Assembly: GCA_947464585.1 (NCBI GenBank)
Contig: CANHYS010000059.1
Coordinates: forward strand, 1-8,689
Direction: 5' to 3'
DNA: 8,689 nt
Source: Planctomycetaceae bacterium
GTDB lineage: Bacteria; Planctomycetota; Planctomycetia; Pirellulales; UBA1268
Position 1 is the first letter of the stretch, and each line of letters opens with the position of its first letter. This document shows positions 1-8,000 of the stretch, in pieces. The translations under genes and the position numbers were made by a program. Below the pieces are notes generated by a model, which searched no databases, was not told the origin of the DNA, and saw only the letters and a list, made by a program, of their open reading frames with translations.

Positions 1-112
1 CTTTGCGGCAGTGATCGACCGGCGACTCGGCCGCGTGCCCGCCTTCGCGCCGCCCGAGTACCCGTGGGAGGGCGACCCCACGACCTGGGCCGAACTCGAA
101 CTCTGTCGATAG
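1..112 (+). CDS. C-terminal end of an unidentified protein (partial)
   Basis: An open frame enters from the left edge (first whole codon at base 2) and ends with TAG at 110-112, giving about 36 residues that finish in WAELELCR. The codons have the G/C-rich third positions seen in the other genes, and the frame runs straight to a strong hairpin, so this looks like the true end of a gene. The tail contains a Pro/Trp-rich stretch (APPEYPWEGDP) that I cannot assign to a family. It is convergent with the response regulator gene and shares a terminator with it. The main uncertainty is the shortness of the visible part; no function is proposed. Confidence 0.6.
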   Translation, partial: FAAVIDRRLGRVPAFAPPEYPWEGDPTTWAELELCR

Positions 113-166
113 AAAATGGGGATGGGAGCGAATTTCTCCTCTGTGACATTCGCTCCCGTCCCTATT
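113..166. terminator. Bidirectional hairpin terminator between convergent genes
   Basis: A perfect 10-bp inverted repeat (GGGAGCGAAT at 124-133 and ATTCGCTCCC at 148-157, 14-nt loop) extends outward through T123-G158 and G118-T163 wobbles and further Watson-Crick pairs to about 115/166, a stem of roughly 19 bp. On the minus strand the stem is followed by ATTTTCT, a short U-tract, so it fits rho-independent termination of the kinase/regulator operon. On the plus strand the 3' side (ATTGATTCG) is a weaker U-tract. The TAG stop codon of the response regulator (162-164) lies inside the stem. This is a reading of the bases; no folding energy was computed. Confidence 0.75.
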
Positions 167-815
167 GATTCGTGTCGGCGTGAACCCGGAGCAGGCCGAG
201 TTCGAAACCGCGAGCGACGGCCTGGGCCCGGTCGGAGGCGTGGAGTTTCTCGAGAATGCAGGTCATGTGCCAGCGGACGGTGCGCTCCGAGATTCCCAGC
301 AACTGCGCGATACCGTTGTTCGTGAACCCCTGCCGAACGAGCCCCAGCACCTCCGTTTCCCGAAGGTTCAACGGTCCCGGCATATCGGACGTCGGTCCGC
401 AGGGTGGTGGTGTGATGCGTTCGCCGCGTTTGACGGCGCGGATGGCCTCCGCGAGCTCCTCATGGCCCACGCTCTTGATGAGATAGCCCCAGGCGCCGGA
501 CTGCATCGCCGTCTGGATGTCACGGGGATCCTTGGAGGCCGAGAGCATCAGGATCCTCGCGTCTGGAAACGACGCTCGAATCCTGCAAAGGGTTTCGATG
601 CCGTCCATGCGATCCATACTGACGTCGAGAAGCATCACGTCCGGGCGGTGCTTTCGATAGAGATCGCAGGCCGACGCACCGTCGTCCGCTTGGGCCACGA
701 TGTTGAATCCATGGCCGAGCGACAACACGCTCGCGAGCCCGACCCGCATCACGGCATGGTCGTCGACGAGCATGACACTTGTTGCCAGCGGGTTGGCAGT
801 CGTGGTCGGCTTCAT
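162..815 (-). CDS. NarL/FixJ-family response regulator (REC + LuxR-type HTH)
   Basis: This is a 217-residue two-component response regulator, normal length for the NarL/FixJ family, acting as a cytoplasmic DNA-binding transcription factor. The receiver domain (about residues 12-130) has the acidic pair D18/D19, the phospho-acceptor D64 in LLDVSM, S92 and the conserved K114 in YLIKS. The LuxR-type helix-turn-helix spans about 149-207, with LRETEVLGLV and the recognition segment GISERTVRWHMTCILEKL. The receiver is probably phosphorylated by the kinase encoded immediately upstream: the kinase stop TGA and this ATG overlap in ATGA (812-815). GGAGGA lies 3-4 nt upstream of the ATG within the kinase gene, which supports this start and translational coupling. 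The target promoters are not visible; no known symbol can be given. Confidence 0.93.
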   Translation of the reverse strand: MKPTTTANPLATSVMLVDDHAVMRVGLASVLSLGHGFNIVAQADDGASACDLYRKHRPDVMLLDVSMDRMDGIETLCRIRASFPDARILMLSASKDPRDIQTAMQSGAWGYLIKSVGHEELAEAIRAVKRGERITPPPCGPTSDMPGPLNLRETEVLGLVRQGFTNNGIAQLLGISERTVRWHMTCILEKLHASDRAQAVARGFELGLLRVHADTNQ

Positions 816-3109
816 GATTCCTCCGTTGTGGTCAGTTCGTTATCGTAGGCACGGCGTGTGACCACGGCATGCACCGTCGTGCCTTCGCCCGGCTGGCTCT
901 CGATCCGCAGGCTGCCCCCGAGCCGCTCCGCTCGCTCCCGCATGCCGTGCATCCCGAAGTGACCGCTCTCGGTGCCTCGCTGCTCCCCCATTTCGAACCC
1001 CTCGCCGTCATCCCGCACGATCACGTGGATCGCATCTTCGTCGGCCTTCGCTTCCACGGTGACACGGATCGACTGCGGACGGCCGTGACGAAGGGCATTG
1101 GTGATCGCCTCCTGCACGATCAGCAGGATCTGGCCTGCCGCAACGGCCGGTGCATCATCCACGCCGGCGGAGGTCTCGACGGTGATGGCGGCATGGCGCC
1201 CCTCGCCAAGTCTCGCCGCCAGAATCCGCAGCGACTGCGACAGCGACTGGTCGGGGATCGGGAGGCTCCTCATCGCCCAGACCGATCGTTGCAGTTCGCC
1301 GTTGGCGTGGTTCACCATCCGTCTCGCCACGTCGAAATGGAGCCGCGGTCCGTCGGGCCGCAGCAGTCCGCCGGCCTCGCAGGCATCGAGCTGGTAGCCG
1401 ATGCCGCCCAGTGTCTGCAAGAGCGTGTCGTGGAGGTTCGCTGCGAGCCGGTTCCGCTCGCCGATCGTCACCTGATATTCAACGGCCGCATCGCGGCGCG
1501 ACCGCATCTCAGCGGCAAGACGATGGGTCGTGGCCGCCACCTGTTGCCGCAGCAGCCACACCCAGCCGAGGGCGATGGTCAGGCCAAGGGCCACACCACC
1601 GAGAAGCATGCCCAGTCGCCGCGGCGTCCACCACGACGGGCTGTTCACGACGGAGATGTCGACGAGGGTCCGCGGCAGGATTGTCATCCGCTCGACGGAT
1701 GGCAAATGCCACATAGGGCGGACACCCGGAGTGGCGGCAAGATCACACTGCACGATGCCTCGGACGATGAGTTCGCTGCCAATCTCGATGGCAGGCAATG
1801 CTTCGAACAACGCCGCCGGCATGATCGCGGCCAGCGTCGATTTCCCAGCCACGAGCAGGAGCGCCCCCCCTTCCGCGGTCCGCTGGCTCTCAACGAGGCG
1901 GGCCCGTATCGCCACAAGGCAGCCGTCGTAGTCCCCGGGGGATGCGAGGAGCCCGAAGCCAATCGCATCTTTGTTGAGCGCGACGAGGTCGTCCGGTTGG
2001 ATCGGCAGGGCCGCTGGCGCCGCCGTCGTGCGGAGTCGGCGGACGATGGCCTCGACGATGCTGGAGGCCGCCGCCACTTCCGCCGTCACACGGCTCCGGT
2101 CGATAAATCCCGAGACCTCCACAACGTCACCCGGCACCAGCCTTTCGAGGGACTGCGTTTCCACGCGGACCCCGATCGCCCCTCGCTGGATGTAGACAGC
2201 CTGCCCGGGGATCGCGTGCGTGACCACGCCCTCCGTTCGGATGCGATGGCTGGACGCGGCCATTGGCTGGAACCGATCAATGTGCTCCAGAGACACCGCC
2301 GGCGCATCGAACGGCTCGGGTTGTGGCGGCGTGACGACCGTGATGTCTTCGATGTCACGGACGTGGATTGTCGGTGAGACAAACTGGCCTCGCGTGGTAA
2401 ATCGGGAGGCTGCGACGCCGATGACGCGGAGCGTACCATCGACCATGTCGTCAGGCGGCTGCGGCAGCGATGTCTTTGGTACGGATGCCAGGAACCGGCC
2501 AGATTGACCCGCGATCACGAGAATCCACCACGTCACATCGTCTCGATATCCCTGCAGGATTCCTTCCACGACGATGCGCTGGCTATCTTCCGATCCTGAG
2601 AACAGGCTGGCCTTCGTCGGAGTCTTCGGCGCGGGCAGAGGCCGCGTCACGCCTTCAGACAGAATCCGGATTCCCTCCGGCACGATCATTGGTGCGTAGC
2701 CGCTCACGTCGACCGCACCGGTTACCTCGAGTTCCATGCCGGGTGTCAATCGGTTCCACTCCGCCTCCGGACCACGCCAGTCGCCGTGAAGGCGGGAGAG
2801 GTGGACGTTCACCCAGATCCCGGCGGTCTCGTCCTGTACGACGCAATAATCATGCGTTACCTCGCCACGGGTGAGCCAGGTGACGACACCGCGGACCACC
2901 ACGCGGTGGTCCGCAACCGAGCCGGGCGACGCCCCCAGGGCTGGCAGCGGCAGCGATCGGAGGCTGGCGATGTCAACTGGACTCTCGTCGCCGGCCATGG
3001 TCGCATCCACGCCGAGGCAGTCGACCACCTGCAACAACGCCGCGGCGACGAGGAACACATGACAAGCCTGACGGATCGAGCGGAAAAGCATCGCTGCGGA
3101 CCTTATCAC
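812..3109 (-). CDS. Membrane sensor histidine kinase (HisKA_3 type) with OB-fold-like periplasmic repeats
   Basis: This 765-residue kinase has an N-terminal hydrophobic segment (about 9-29) that looks like a signal peptide or anchor. A long extracytoplasmic region (about 45-490) follows, then a transmembrane helix (about 499-520, LGMLLGGVALGLTIALGWVW). The cytoplasmic part carries the HisKA_3 dimerisation motif, with the likely phospho-acceptor H560 in ANLHDTLLQTLGG. Its HATPase domain has an N-box with N671 (QEAITNALRHG), a G1 box D700-DGEGF and a G2 box GHFGMHGMRERAERLGG. The sensor region seems to hold four degenerate OB-fold-like repeats. The outermost start is GTG at 3109; an ATG at 3091 with AAGG about 9 nt upstream would give 759 residues and may be the real start. 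The gene sits 49 bp after the lipoprotein gene and overlaps the response regulator by 4 bp, so the two form a cognate pair. The ligand is unknown. Confidence 0.92.
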   Translation of the reverse strand: MIRSAAMLFRSIRQACHVFLVAAALLQVVDCLGVDATMAGDESPVDIASLRSLPLPALGASPGSVADHRVVVRGVVTWLTRGEVTHDYCVVQDETAGIWVNVHLSRLHGDWRGPEAEWNRLTPGMELEVTGAVDVSGYAPMIVPEGIRILSEGVTRPLPAPKTPTKASLFSGSEDSQRIVVEGILQGYRDDVTWWILVIAGQSGRFLASVPKTSLPQPPDDMVDGTLRVIGVAASRFTTRGQFVSPTIHVRDIEDITVVTPPQPEPFDAPAVSLEHIDRFQPMAASSHRIRTEGVVTHAIPGQAVYIQRGAIGVRVETQSLERLVPGDVVEVSGFIDRSRVTAEVAAASSIVEAIVRRLRTTAAPAALPIQPDDLVALNKDAIGFGLLASPGDYDGCLVAIRARLVESQRTAEGGALLLVAGKSTLAAIMPAALFEALPAIEIGSELIVRGIVQCDLAATPGVRPMWHLPSVERMTILPRTLVDISVVNSPSWWTPRRLGMLLGGVALGLTIALGWVWLLRQQVAATTHRLAAEMRSRRDAAVEYQVTIGERNRLAANLHDTLLQTLGGIGYQLDACEAGGLLRPDGPRLHFDVARRMVNHANGELQRSVWAMRSLPIPDQSLSQSLRILAARLGEGRHAAITVETSAGVDDAPAVAAGQILLIVQEAITNALRHGRPQSIRVTVEAKADEDAIHVIVRDDGEGFEMGEQRGTESGHFGMHGMRERAERLGGSLRIESQPGEGTTVHAVVTRRAYDNELTTTEES
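816..824 (-). promoter_or_regulatory. Ribosome binding site of the response regulator, inside the kinase gene
   Basis: Read on the minus strand the bases are GGAGGAATC directly before ATG. This near-consensus Shine-Dalgarno sequence lies inside the last codons of the kinase and fixes the response regulator start at 815. Together with the ATGA stop/start overlap it suggests that terminating ribosomes re-initiate, keeping kinase and regulator levels linked. Confidence 0.75.
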
Positions 3110-3158
3110 GCACTCTGCCTGCTCTTGCTCGCGTCGTCGGCGGCGGGGAGGCGGGTGG

Positions 3159-3677
3159 TCACTCTGGTTTGTAATCGCTTTTGAGTTCGAAGGTGAATGC
3201 CTCGCCCGTGTTGAGGCCCTTCTTCACGGTCGTCTTCAGTCCCGAGGTGGTGGTCGATTCATATGCCTTGGGCACGAGATACCGGTATCGTATCTCCCGA
3301 GGGCCGCTGGGCATCTCGCCAGGCTTGAGATTGTCCCACTTCGGGTCGGGCATCAGTTCGACCTTGGAGATGCTCACAGCGTACTCTCCAACCGTCGTGC
3401 CCTTTTCGGTCGCACCGCCACGGGTGGCCGTGAGCCGAAAACTCCCATCCGCGAGGGTAGCCCCCGTGGCGGGCAGGCCCTCACCAGGGATGAGCGGTGA
3501 AAATCCGACCGTGGCGGCCACCAGCGGCTCGCCATCGATCGTGACCAGCCCCTCCACCATCTGCACGTCCGGGCCAGACTTGCGGCAGCCCGTCAGGCAC
3601 AGGATCGCTGCCGCGATGACAACCATCGCGGTTCGGGGTCGATGGCGAGTGAGGCAGCCGCCGATTGGGGTTTTCAT
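3159..3677 (-). CDS. Small lipoprotein with carboxypeptidase-regulatory-like domain
   Basis: This 172-residue protein has a basic N-terminus, a hydrophobic stretch and a clear lipobox LTGC with the lipidated Cys at residue 31, so it should be an envelope lipoprotein. The mature part begins with VEGLVTIDGEPL and continues to LADGSFRLT (about 41-85), the pattern of the transthyretin-like carboxypeptidase regulatory repeat common in short planctomycete lipoproteins. The C-terminal half has VPKAYESTTTSGLKTTV and ends in a strand-like FTFELKSDY, also usual in that group. The start at 3677 is chosen because GGAG lies 5 nt upstream and the signal peptide begins there; an in-frame extension to 3794 would run antisense-like through the upstream gene's 3' end and adds nothing recognisable. 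It sits 50 bp after the DUF1559 gene, a familiar planctomycete pairing. The molecular function is unknown. Confidence 0.85.
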   Translation of the reverse strand: MKTPIGGCLTRHRPRTAMVVIAAAILCLTGCRKSGPDVQMVEGLVTIDGEPLVAATVGFSPLIPGEGLPATGATLADGSFRLTATRGGATEKGTTVGEYAVSISKVELMPDPKWDNLKPGEMPSGPREIRYRYLVPKAYESTTTSGLKTTVKKGLNTGEAFTFELKSDYKPE

Positions 3678-3727
3678 GCGATCTCCAAAGACAAGGTGTG
3701 GTTCGGAAAAGATGCTCCGAGAACGGG

Positions 3728-4852
3728 TCACTCTGGACGGTTGGCGATCACTTCGCCACCCATGATGGAGCCCATACTTCCCCAGACTCCCCACTGGGAT
3801 CGCCCCCTGTAGTCATGGTTGTAGGGGGAATTACTGAAGGTGATGGTCGGGTCTCCAGCGTCGATATTTTCATTGATGAATCGCGTCGAGCCGTCGCACA
3901 TCGCCACCCACGCGCCGCCACCGTGGTAGCTGCTTGCCGAGGGAACGGCGCCGCTTTCCGCCCCGCCGGGGTTCCAGCCGGGCGGAGGATTGGCACACGA
4001 TGGGCTATTCGGGGGGAGGGTGGTGAAAAAGCCGGTGTAGCAGTTCCGCGCATCGCCCCACCGTCGCCCGTTTGACTGGCCCACATTGGTGACGACAGTT
4101 CCAACGGCTCCGCCGACTCGACTACTACAGTCTGAAGGCTTCGTGAACGCTCCGATCGGGGTGCCACCCAAAACATTGGTACTCGCATCGCCCATGACGA
4201 CCTCGCCTAGCATCACGGTCTGGGAGGTACCGTCGAGGATCTTGGCGATCGTGACAGGGGGCAGGATGCGGTGGGGCGAATAAACACCCACACCGAGGCT
4301 GAACGGTCCGCGAATGATGCCATAGTCGTCCCCGAACCAAATGTCGCCCTTGTTGCAGTGGTAGCTGGTGGGACCGCGGTCCGATGAGGCGACAACCACC
4401 CTCTCCGATGGGCATCGCAGGCCAGGCAACTTTCTTGCGTAGGCGTCGCCGGTCCACGGCGAGGGCCAGGCGCCGTTCTTATGGTCACTGACAGCGGTGT
4501 TATAGGTCTGCTCCTCTTCCATGTAGGGGAGGATGGGTGTGATGAAACTTACAAATTCCCAGTATCTGCCCGACGCCCCACCGACAGCGTTGTACAGCAC
4601 CGCGTCGGCTCGGCCGGCCGGCAACCTTTTCTGGGCCGACTCGAAGTTCAGCACGCTAAGCGACAGCTGCTTCATGTTGTTGCTGCACGCACTGCGTCGC
4701 GCGGCCTCCCTGGCCGCCTGCACGGCCGGCAGGAGCAGGCCCACGAGCGTGCCGATGATCGCGATCACGACGAGCAGTTCCACGAGCGTGAACCCGCGAT
4801 GGCCTGCGGAACCATGGCCGGAATAAGCGGGTGACATGCGTTTCCTGTTCAT
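3728..4852 (-). CDS. DUF1559 pseudopilin-like protein with prepilin N-terminus
   Basis: This 374-residue protein belongs to the large planctomycete DUF1559 family. The N-terminus has a type IV prepilin leader ending G20, followed by F21-TLVELLVVIAIIG with the usual Glu at +5 (E25); prepilin peptidase should cut between G20 and F21. The hydrophobic helix (about 21-45) runs into LLPAVQAAREAARRSAC, also standard. Further family marks are ILDGTSQTVMLGE (about 205-217) and the C-terminal SYHGGGAWVAMCDGSTRF, the H-x9-DG motif (H310, D320). GAGGGGG lies 4 nt upstream of the ATG at 4852, supporting the start; a second ATG at 4837 is possible. It probably heads the operon with the lipoprotein and two-component genes. 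DUF1559 proteins are thought to form envelope or extracellular pseudopilus-like structures, but their exact role is not settled. Confidence 0.95.
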   Translation of the reverse strand: MNRKRMSPAYSGHGSAGHRGFTLVELLVVIAIIGTLVGLLLPAVQAAREAARRSACSNNMKQLSLSVLNFESAQKRLPAGRADAVLYNAVGGASGRYWEFVSFITPILPYMEEEQTYNTAVSDHKNGAWPSPWTGDAYARKLPGLRCPSERVVVASSDRGPTSYHCNKGDIWFGDDYGIIRGPFSLGVGVYSPHRILPPVTIAKILDGTSQTVMLGEVVMGDASTNVLGGTPIGAFTKPSDCSSRVGGAVGTVVTNVGQSNGRRWGDARNCYTGFFTTLPPNSPSCANPPPGWNPGGAESGAVPSASSYHGGGAWVAMCDGSTRFINENIDAGDPTITFSNSPYNHDYRGRSQWGVWGSMGSIMGGEVIANRPE

Positions 4853-4892
4853 AAGACCCCCTCGAACCTGATGAAAGAATCACGAATGGAGT

Positions 4893-4911
4893 GGCATCGC
4901 ACCGCGATGCC
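4893..4911. repeat. 8-bp stem inverted repeat in the leader of the DUF1559 operon
   Basis: GGCATCGCACCGCGATGCC is a perfect inverted repeat: two 8-bp arms around a 3-nt ACC loop. It lies 41 bp upstream of the DUF1559 start codon on the side where that operon's promoter or 5' leader must be. It could be a protein-binding dyad or an RNA hairpin (GGCAUCGC-GGU-GCGAUGCC in the transcript). No T-tract follows, so it does not look like a simple terminator. Confidence 0.6.
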
Positions 4912-4971
4912 GTGCTGCCGGAGAACCAAACTCCCCAGCACACCCAAGAAGCTAGCTCGCGGCCGGAGGCC

Positions 4972-5023
4972 GGTCACTGGAGGATCCTCCAGTGGCCCCA
5001 GGGGCTGCCTCACGGCCACTGGA
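4972..5023. repeat. Cluster of overlapping inverted repeats downstream of the LamG gene
   Basis: A 20-bp perfect palindrome, CACTGGAGGATCCTCCAGTG (4975-4994), extends to 4972-4997 with one T-G pair. The right arm TCCAGTGGCC (4988-4997) is also complementary to GGCCACTGGA at 5014-5023, giving a 10-bp stem with a 16-nt loop. The two pairings share the same bases and exclude each other. The cluster starts 10 bp after the stop codon of the 1048-residue gene and precedes the DUF1559 operon. It may terminate or attenuate transcription between them, although no U-tract follows. It could instead be a dispersed palindromic repeat. Confidence 0.65.
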
Positions 5024-5032
5024 TGACTTTTT

Positions 5033-8000
5033 TCAAAGCCCTTCTGAGCGGGGAACCGCGAACCCGATCGTATGGTCCGCGGCTTCCGGCAATGGCACCG
5101 TCACCGTCTGGCTCCATGTGCCGGTTTCGGGATCGAAGTCAGTCTGCCAGAAGTCGTTGCCGTGAACGGCTTGGTCGCACGGCGTGCCATCGATCGTGAA
5201 CCCGCCGCCGCGGTGCGTCGGCAGGCCCGTCACCGTGATCGGCACGTACCCGAGCCCACCAGAGATCGTGAACTCGGCGAGGCCGTCCTCCGCCGCCACC
5301 CGCACATCCGGGTGGAGCCGTTCGAGGCGGCCCTTCCGCACCTCCACTCGCCGTGCGTTGCCCACCGCCTCGCGGTGCACGAGCCGCCAACTGTCTTGCA
5401 TCGTGGCAAGCGCCGCCCGCAGCGGCTCGTTCGGTCCGTAGTAATCCGCGGCGGCCTGCGGCAGCACCAGGTGCTCAATTGTCGCCTCCACGAAGTCTCC
5501 CGGCAGGAGTTGCGTGACATCCGGCGGAGGCACGATATCGAGCGTCGAGGTCGCCGTGCCACCGACGACGGCACCGCGCTCCGCCACCCACGGTCGGACA
5601 TTCTTGCCTCCCAGCCGGGCCCGCCACTCCCGGATAACCACGCCACGGTTCGCCCACGCCCCCTTGTCTGCGCCCGGTCGACGCACCGCCTCGTGAAGTG
5701 ACACCCAGGGCACGGTGCCCGTGCACTCGAGCGGCTGCGTGCGATACTCGTCGCCACCCCATTGCGTGGCCCATTCGCGTACAAGCCCCGTCACGTCGCC
5801 GACGGCCATCTGCCGTTCGCCCGTGTAGCTGTAGCTGTCGGCGCCGATCTGGAAGAACACCAGCCGCGAAAAGTCGACGGGCTGCTTCACATCCATCCTT
5901 ACCGAATAGACGCCGCGGACAATATCGTCGGTCCGAGCGAGGCTCACCGTCTCGGCATGCTCAATCTCCTCGCCGACTTCGCCGGCATAGGTGACCTCCG
6001 TGAGGCACGGCCCCTGCTTTTCGTAGGCTGTCTTCATGCGGCCATGCGGCACGCGGCGACCGGAGCGGTCAAAGAGCCTGAAGAAGTCACCTCCACCGAC
6101 GTTGTTGGTCCAGCCCCAGGCTCGGTCGTTGCCCATCGACGTCACCATCAGCGGCCGGACGTCGAGGACCGAACAGCCGGCCTGTATCTGGTCGGGCTCG
6201 TAGCAGATCGACTCGCCCCACGAGCCCATCGCCGACTCATCCCAGAGCTGATTCGCGCCCCAGCCGATCAGGCAGAGCTGCGCATGCGAGGCAGCCGGCA
6301 CGCCGCCCCAGTGGGCGAAGGCGAGCGTGAGCTCCACGTCGACCGTCGTCTGTGCGGGCAGTAGCAGCTGCGTGAAGCCATGAAACCAAGTGCCTTCGTA
6401 GGGGTTGTCGCCTGACCGGCCGTGCCAGTTTTTAGAGAGCTGCACCGGGATGCCGAGGGGATGGCCTTCTGCGTCACGAAGGATCGCCGACATCCCCGTG
6501 ATCGACTGGCCGAGACCGCCGCGAAGGCCTGCGGCGGTCTTCTCAAAGAGGAGCCGGACAGTGGCCTCGCGATTGGCTGGGTTCTTGAGGGTGAGTCGCA
6601 CCCGCTCGATGGCGTCGTTGCGGTGGTCCTGGAACGGCGCCCCGTTATCGGCCCGCTGCTTGGCTGCCTGCGACACCGCCGGCACGATCGCCGTCACCGC
6701 GTCGAGATTGATCCGCTGCCAGCCACGGACATCATCCCGAGCAACCGGCAGCGGATCGCCGGCCGGTTTGCCTGCGGCGTCAAGGGGCACGGCGACGACG
6801 ATGGTGGCGGCAGCGTCCGCCAACTCCGCCATCGTGGCCGGGTCGAACGCGAGCGACACGTCGTGCCACGGGGCGGGCCCCGCGGCTGCCGCCGGCGGCA
6901 GATCGACACGGCGTTCGAGCCGCTTGTCTCCCGCATCGAGACGGATCGCCAGCTTCGCGTCCTGCCAGACCACATGGGGCCGCACGACCGCCGCCTCGCC
7001 TTCGCGGCGAAACGATTCCGCAAACGTCGGCGTCACGTCGGCCAGCGGCGTCTCGGGCTTCGTGAAGCGGCTGCGAATCTGTTCGGCCGAGAGCGCACGG
7101 TCATACAGTCGAATCTCATCGATCGCGCCGCGGAAGTGGTAGCCGTCGCCCGAGTTATCCTGCCGACGACCGAAGGCGAGGCCACGCGAGCCAGGTTTCC
7201 TTTGGCGGCCCAGCTTCTTTTCGCCGGCGGGCTTGCCGTTGACGAAAAGTCGAAGCGAGTCGCCGTCGTAGGTCATGGCCAGATGGCTCCATGCCTCGAC
7301 GACAAGCGGTTCCCTCGCCTCGACCGTAAAGCGATTGTCGCGTCCCCCACCGATATTGAGCCCCGACTGTGGCACGCCACGGGGGCTGATCGTGAGGCCG
7401 TAGTTGCCATCGGCCTGCTCGTGGAAGTTCTTGCAGACGAGCCACGGGAAGGCCTTCGTCGCCGTCGCGAAGTCCGCAGGGAGATACGCCCAGAACTCAA
7501 GCGTGAACCGTTCGGGATCGATGCCGGGAGCATGCGGCACCTCCAGATGATTGGTGCCATCGAGCCCAAACCCGCCGCCGAGCCGGCCGAAGCTGGATTC
7601 GTTCGTCGCGATCGGCGTAAGCGGCGGCCGCACGGCAAGGACGAGTGCCAGCCGTTCGGGCCAGGCGATCGTCTCGAAACGGGCATCGACTTCGATCGCC
7701 CTTCCGTCGCTCGATGTGAACACGAGTCCGTTCACGTCAGCCCGCTGCACCCAACGGCCCGATTCGATGAGCCGTGGGCCGGTCATGCGGTCCCAGGCCG
7801 CCCCGGCAGAACACCGGTAGGTGGTGCCGTCGGCCTGGATGAACAGTCCGAGATCGGCCGGTGGCAACGACTCGATCGCTGCGTTGTCGCCTCGGGCAAC
7901 GCTTGAGTAGCTTCCCGCGGAGACTGGCCCGAGGTGCGGCACGCGCATCGCGGCGGTGTCGAGCACGAAGCCGTACCGGCCGGTCTGGATGCACCGCTGC

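Noticed and set aside
869..2377. A 502-codon open frame on the plus strand
   Set aside because: It lies wholly antisense to the histidine kinase, whose domain motifs are unmistakable. Its product is rich in Arg, His and Asp with no recognisable domain, as expected of a shadow frame in high-GC DNA.
3678..3794. N-terminal extension of the lipoprotein (start at 3794)
   Set aside because: The added 39 residues overlap the end of the DUF1559 gene and place the signal peptide internally; the ATG at 3677 has GGAG at proper spacing and leads directly into the lipoprotein signal.
3728..4852. The pseudopilin as a true type II secretion or type IV pilus subunit
   Set aside because: The prepilin N-terminus alone is shared, but the length, the H-x9-DG motif and the ILDGTS segment are those of DUF1559, and no pilus assembly genes lie nearby.
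6422..7906. A 494-codon open frame on the plus strand
   Set aside because: It is antisense to the LamG protein, has an Arg-rich composition without domain motifs, and no ribosome binding site was evident.
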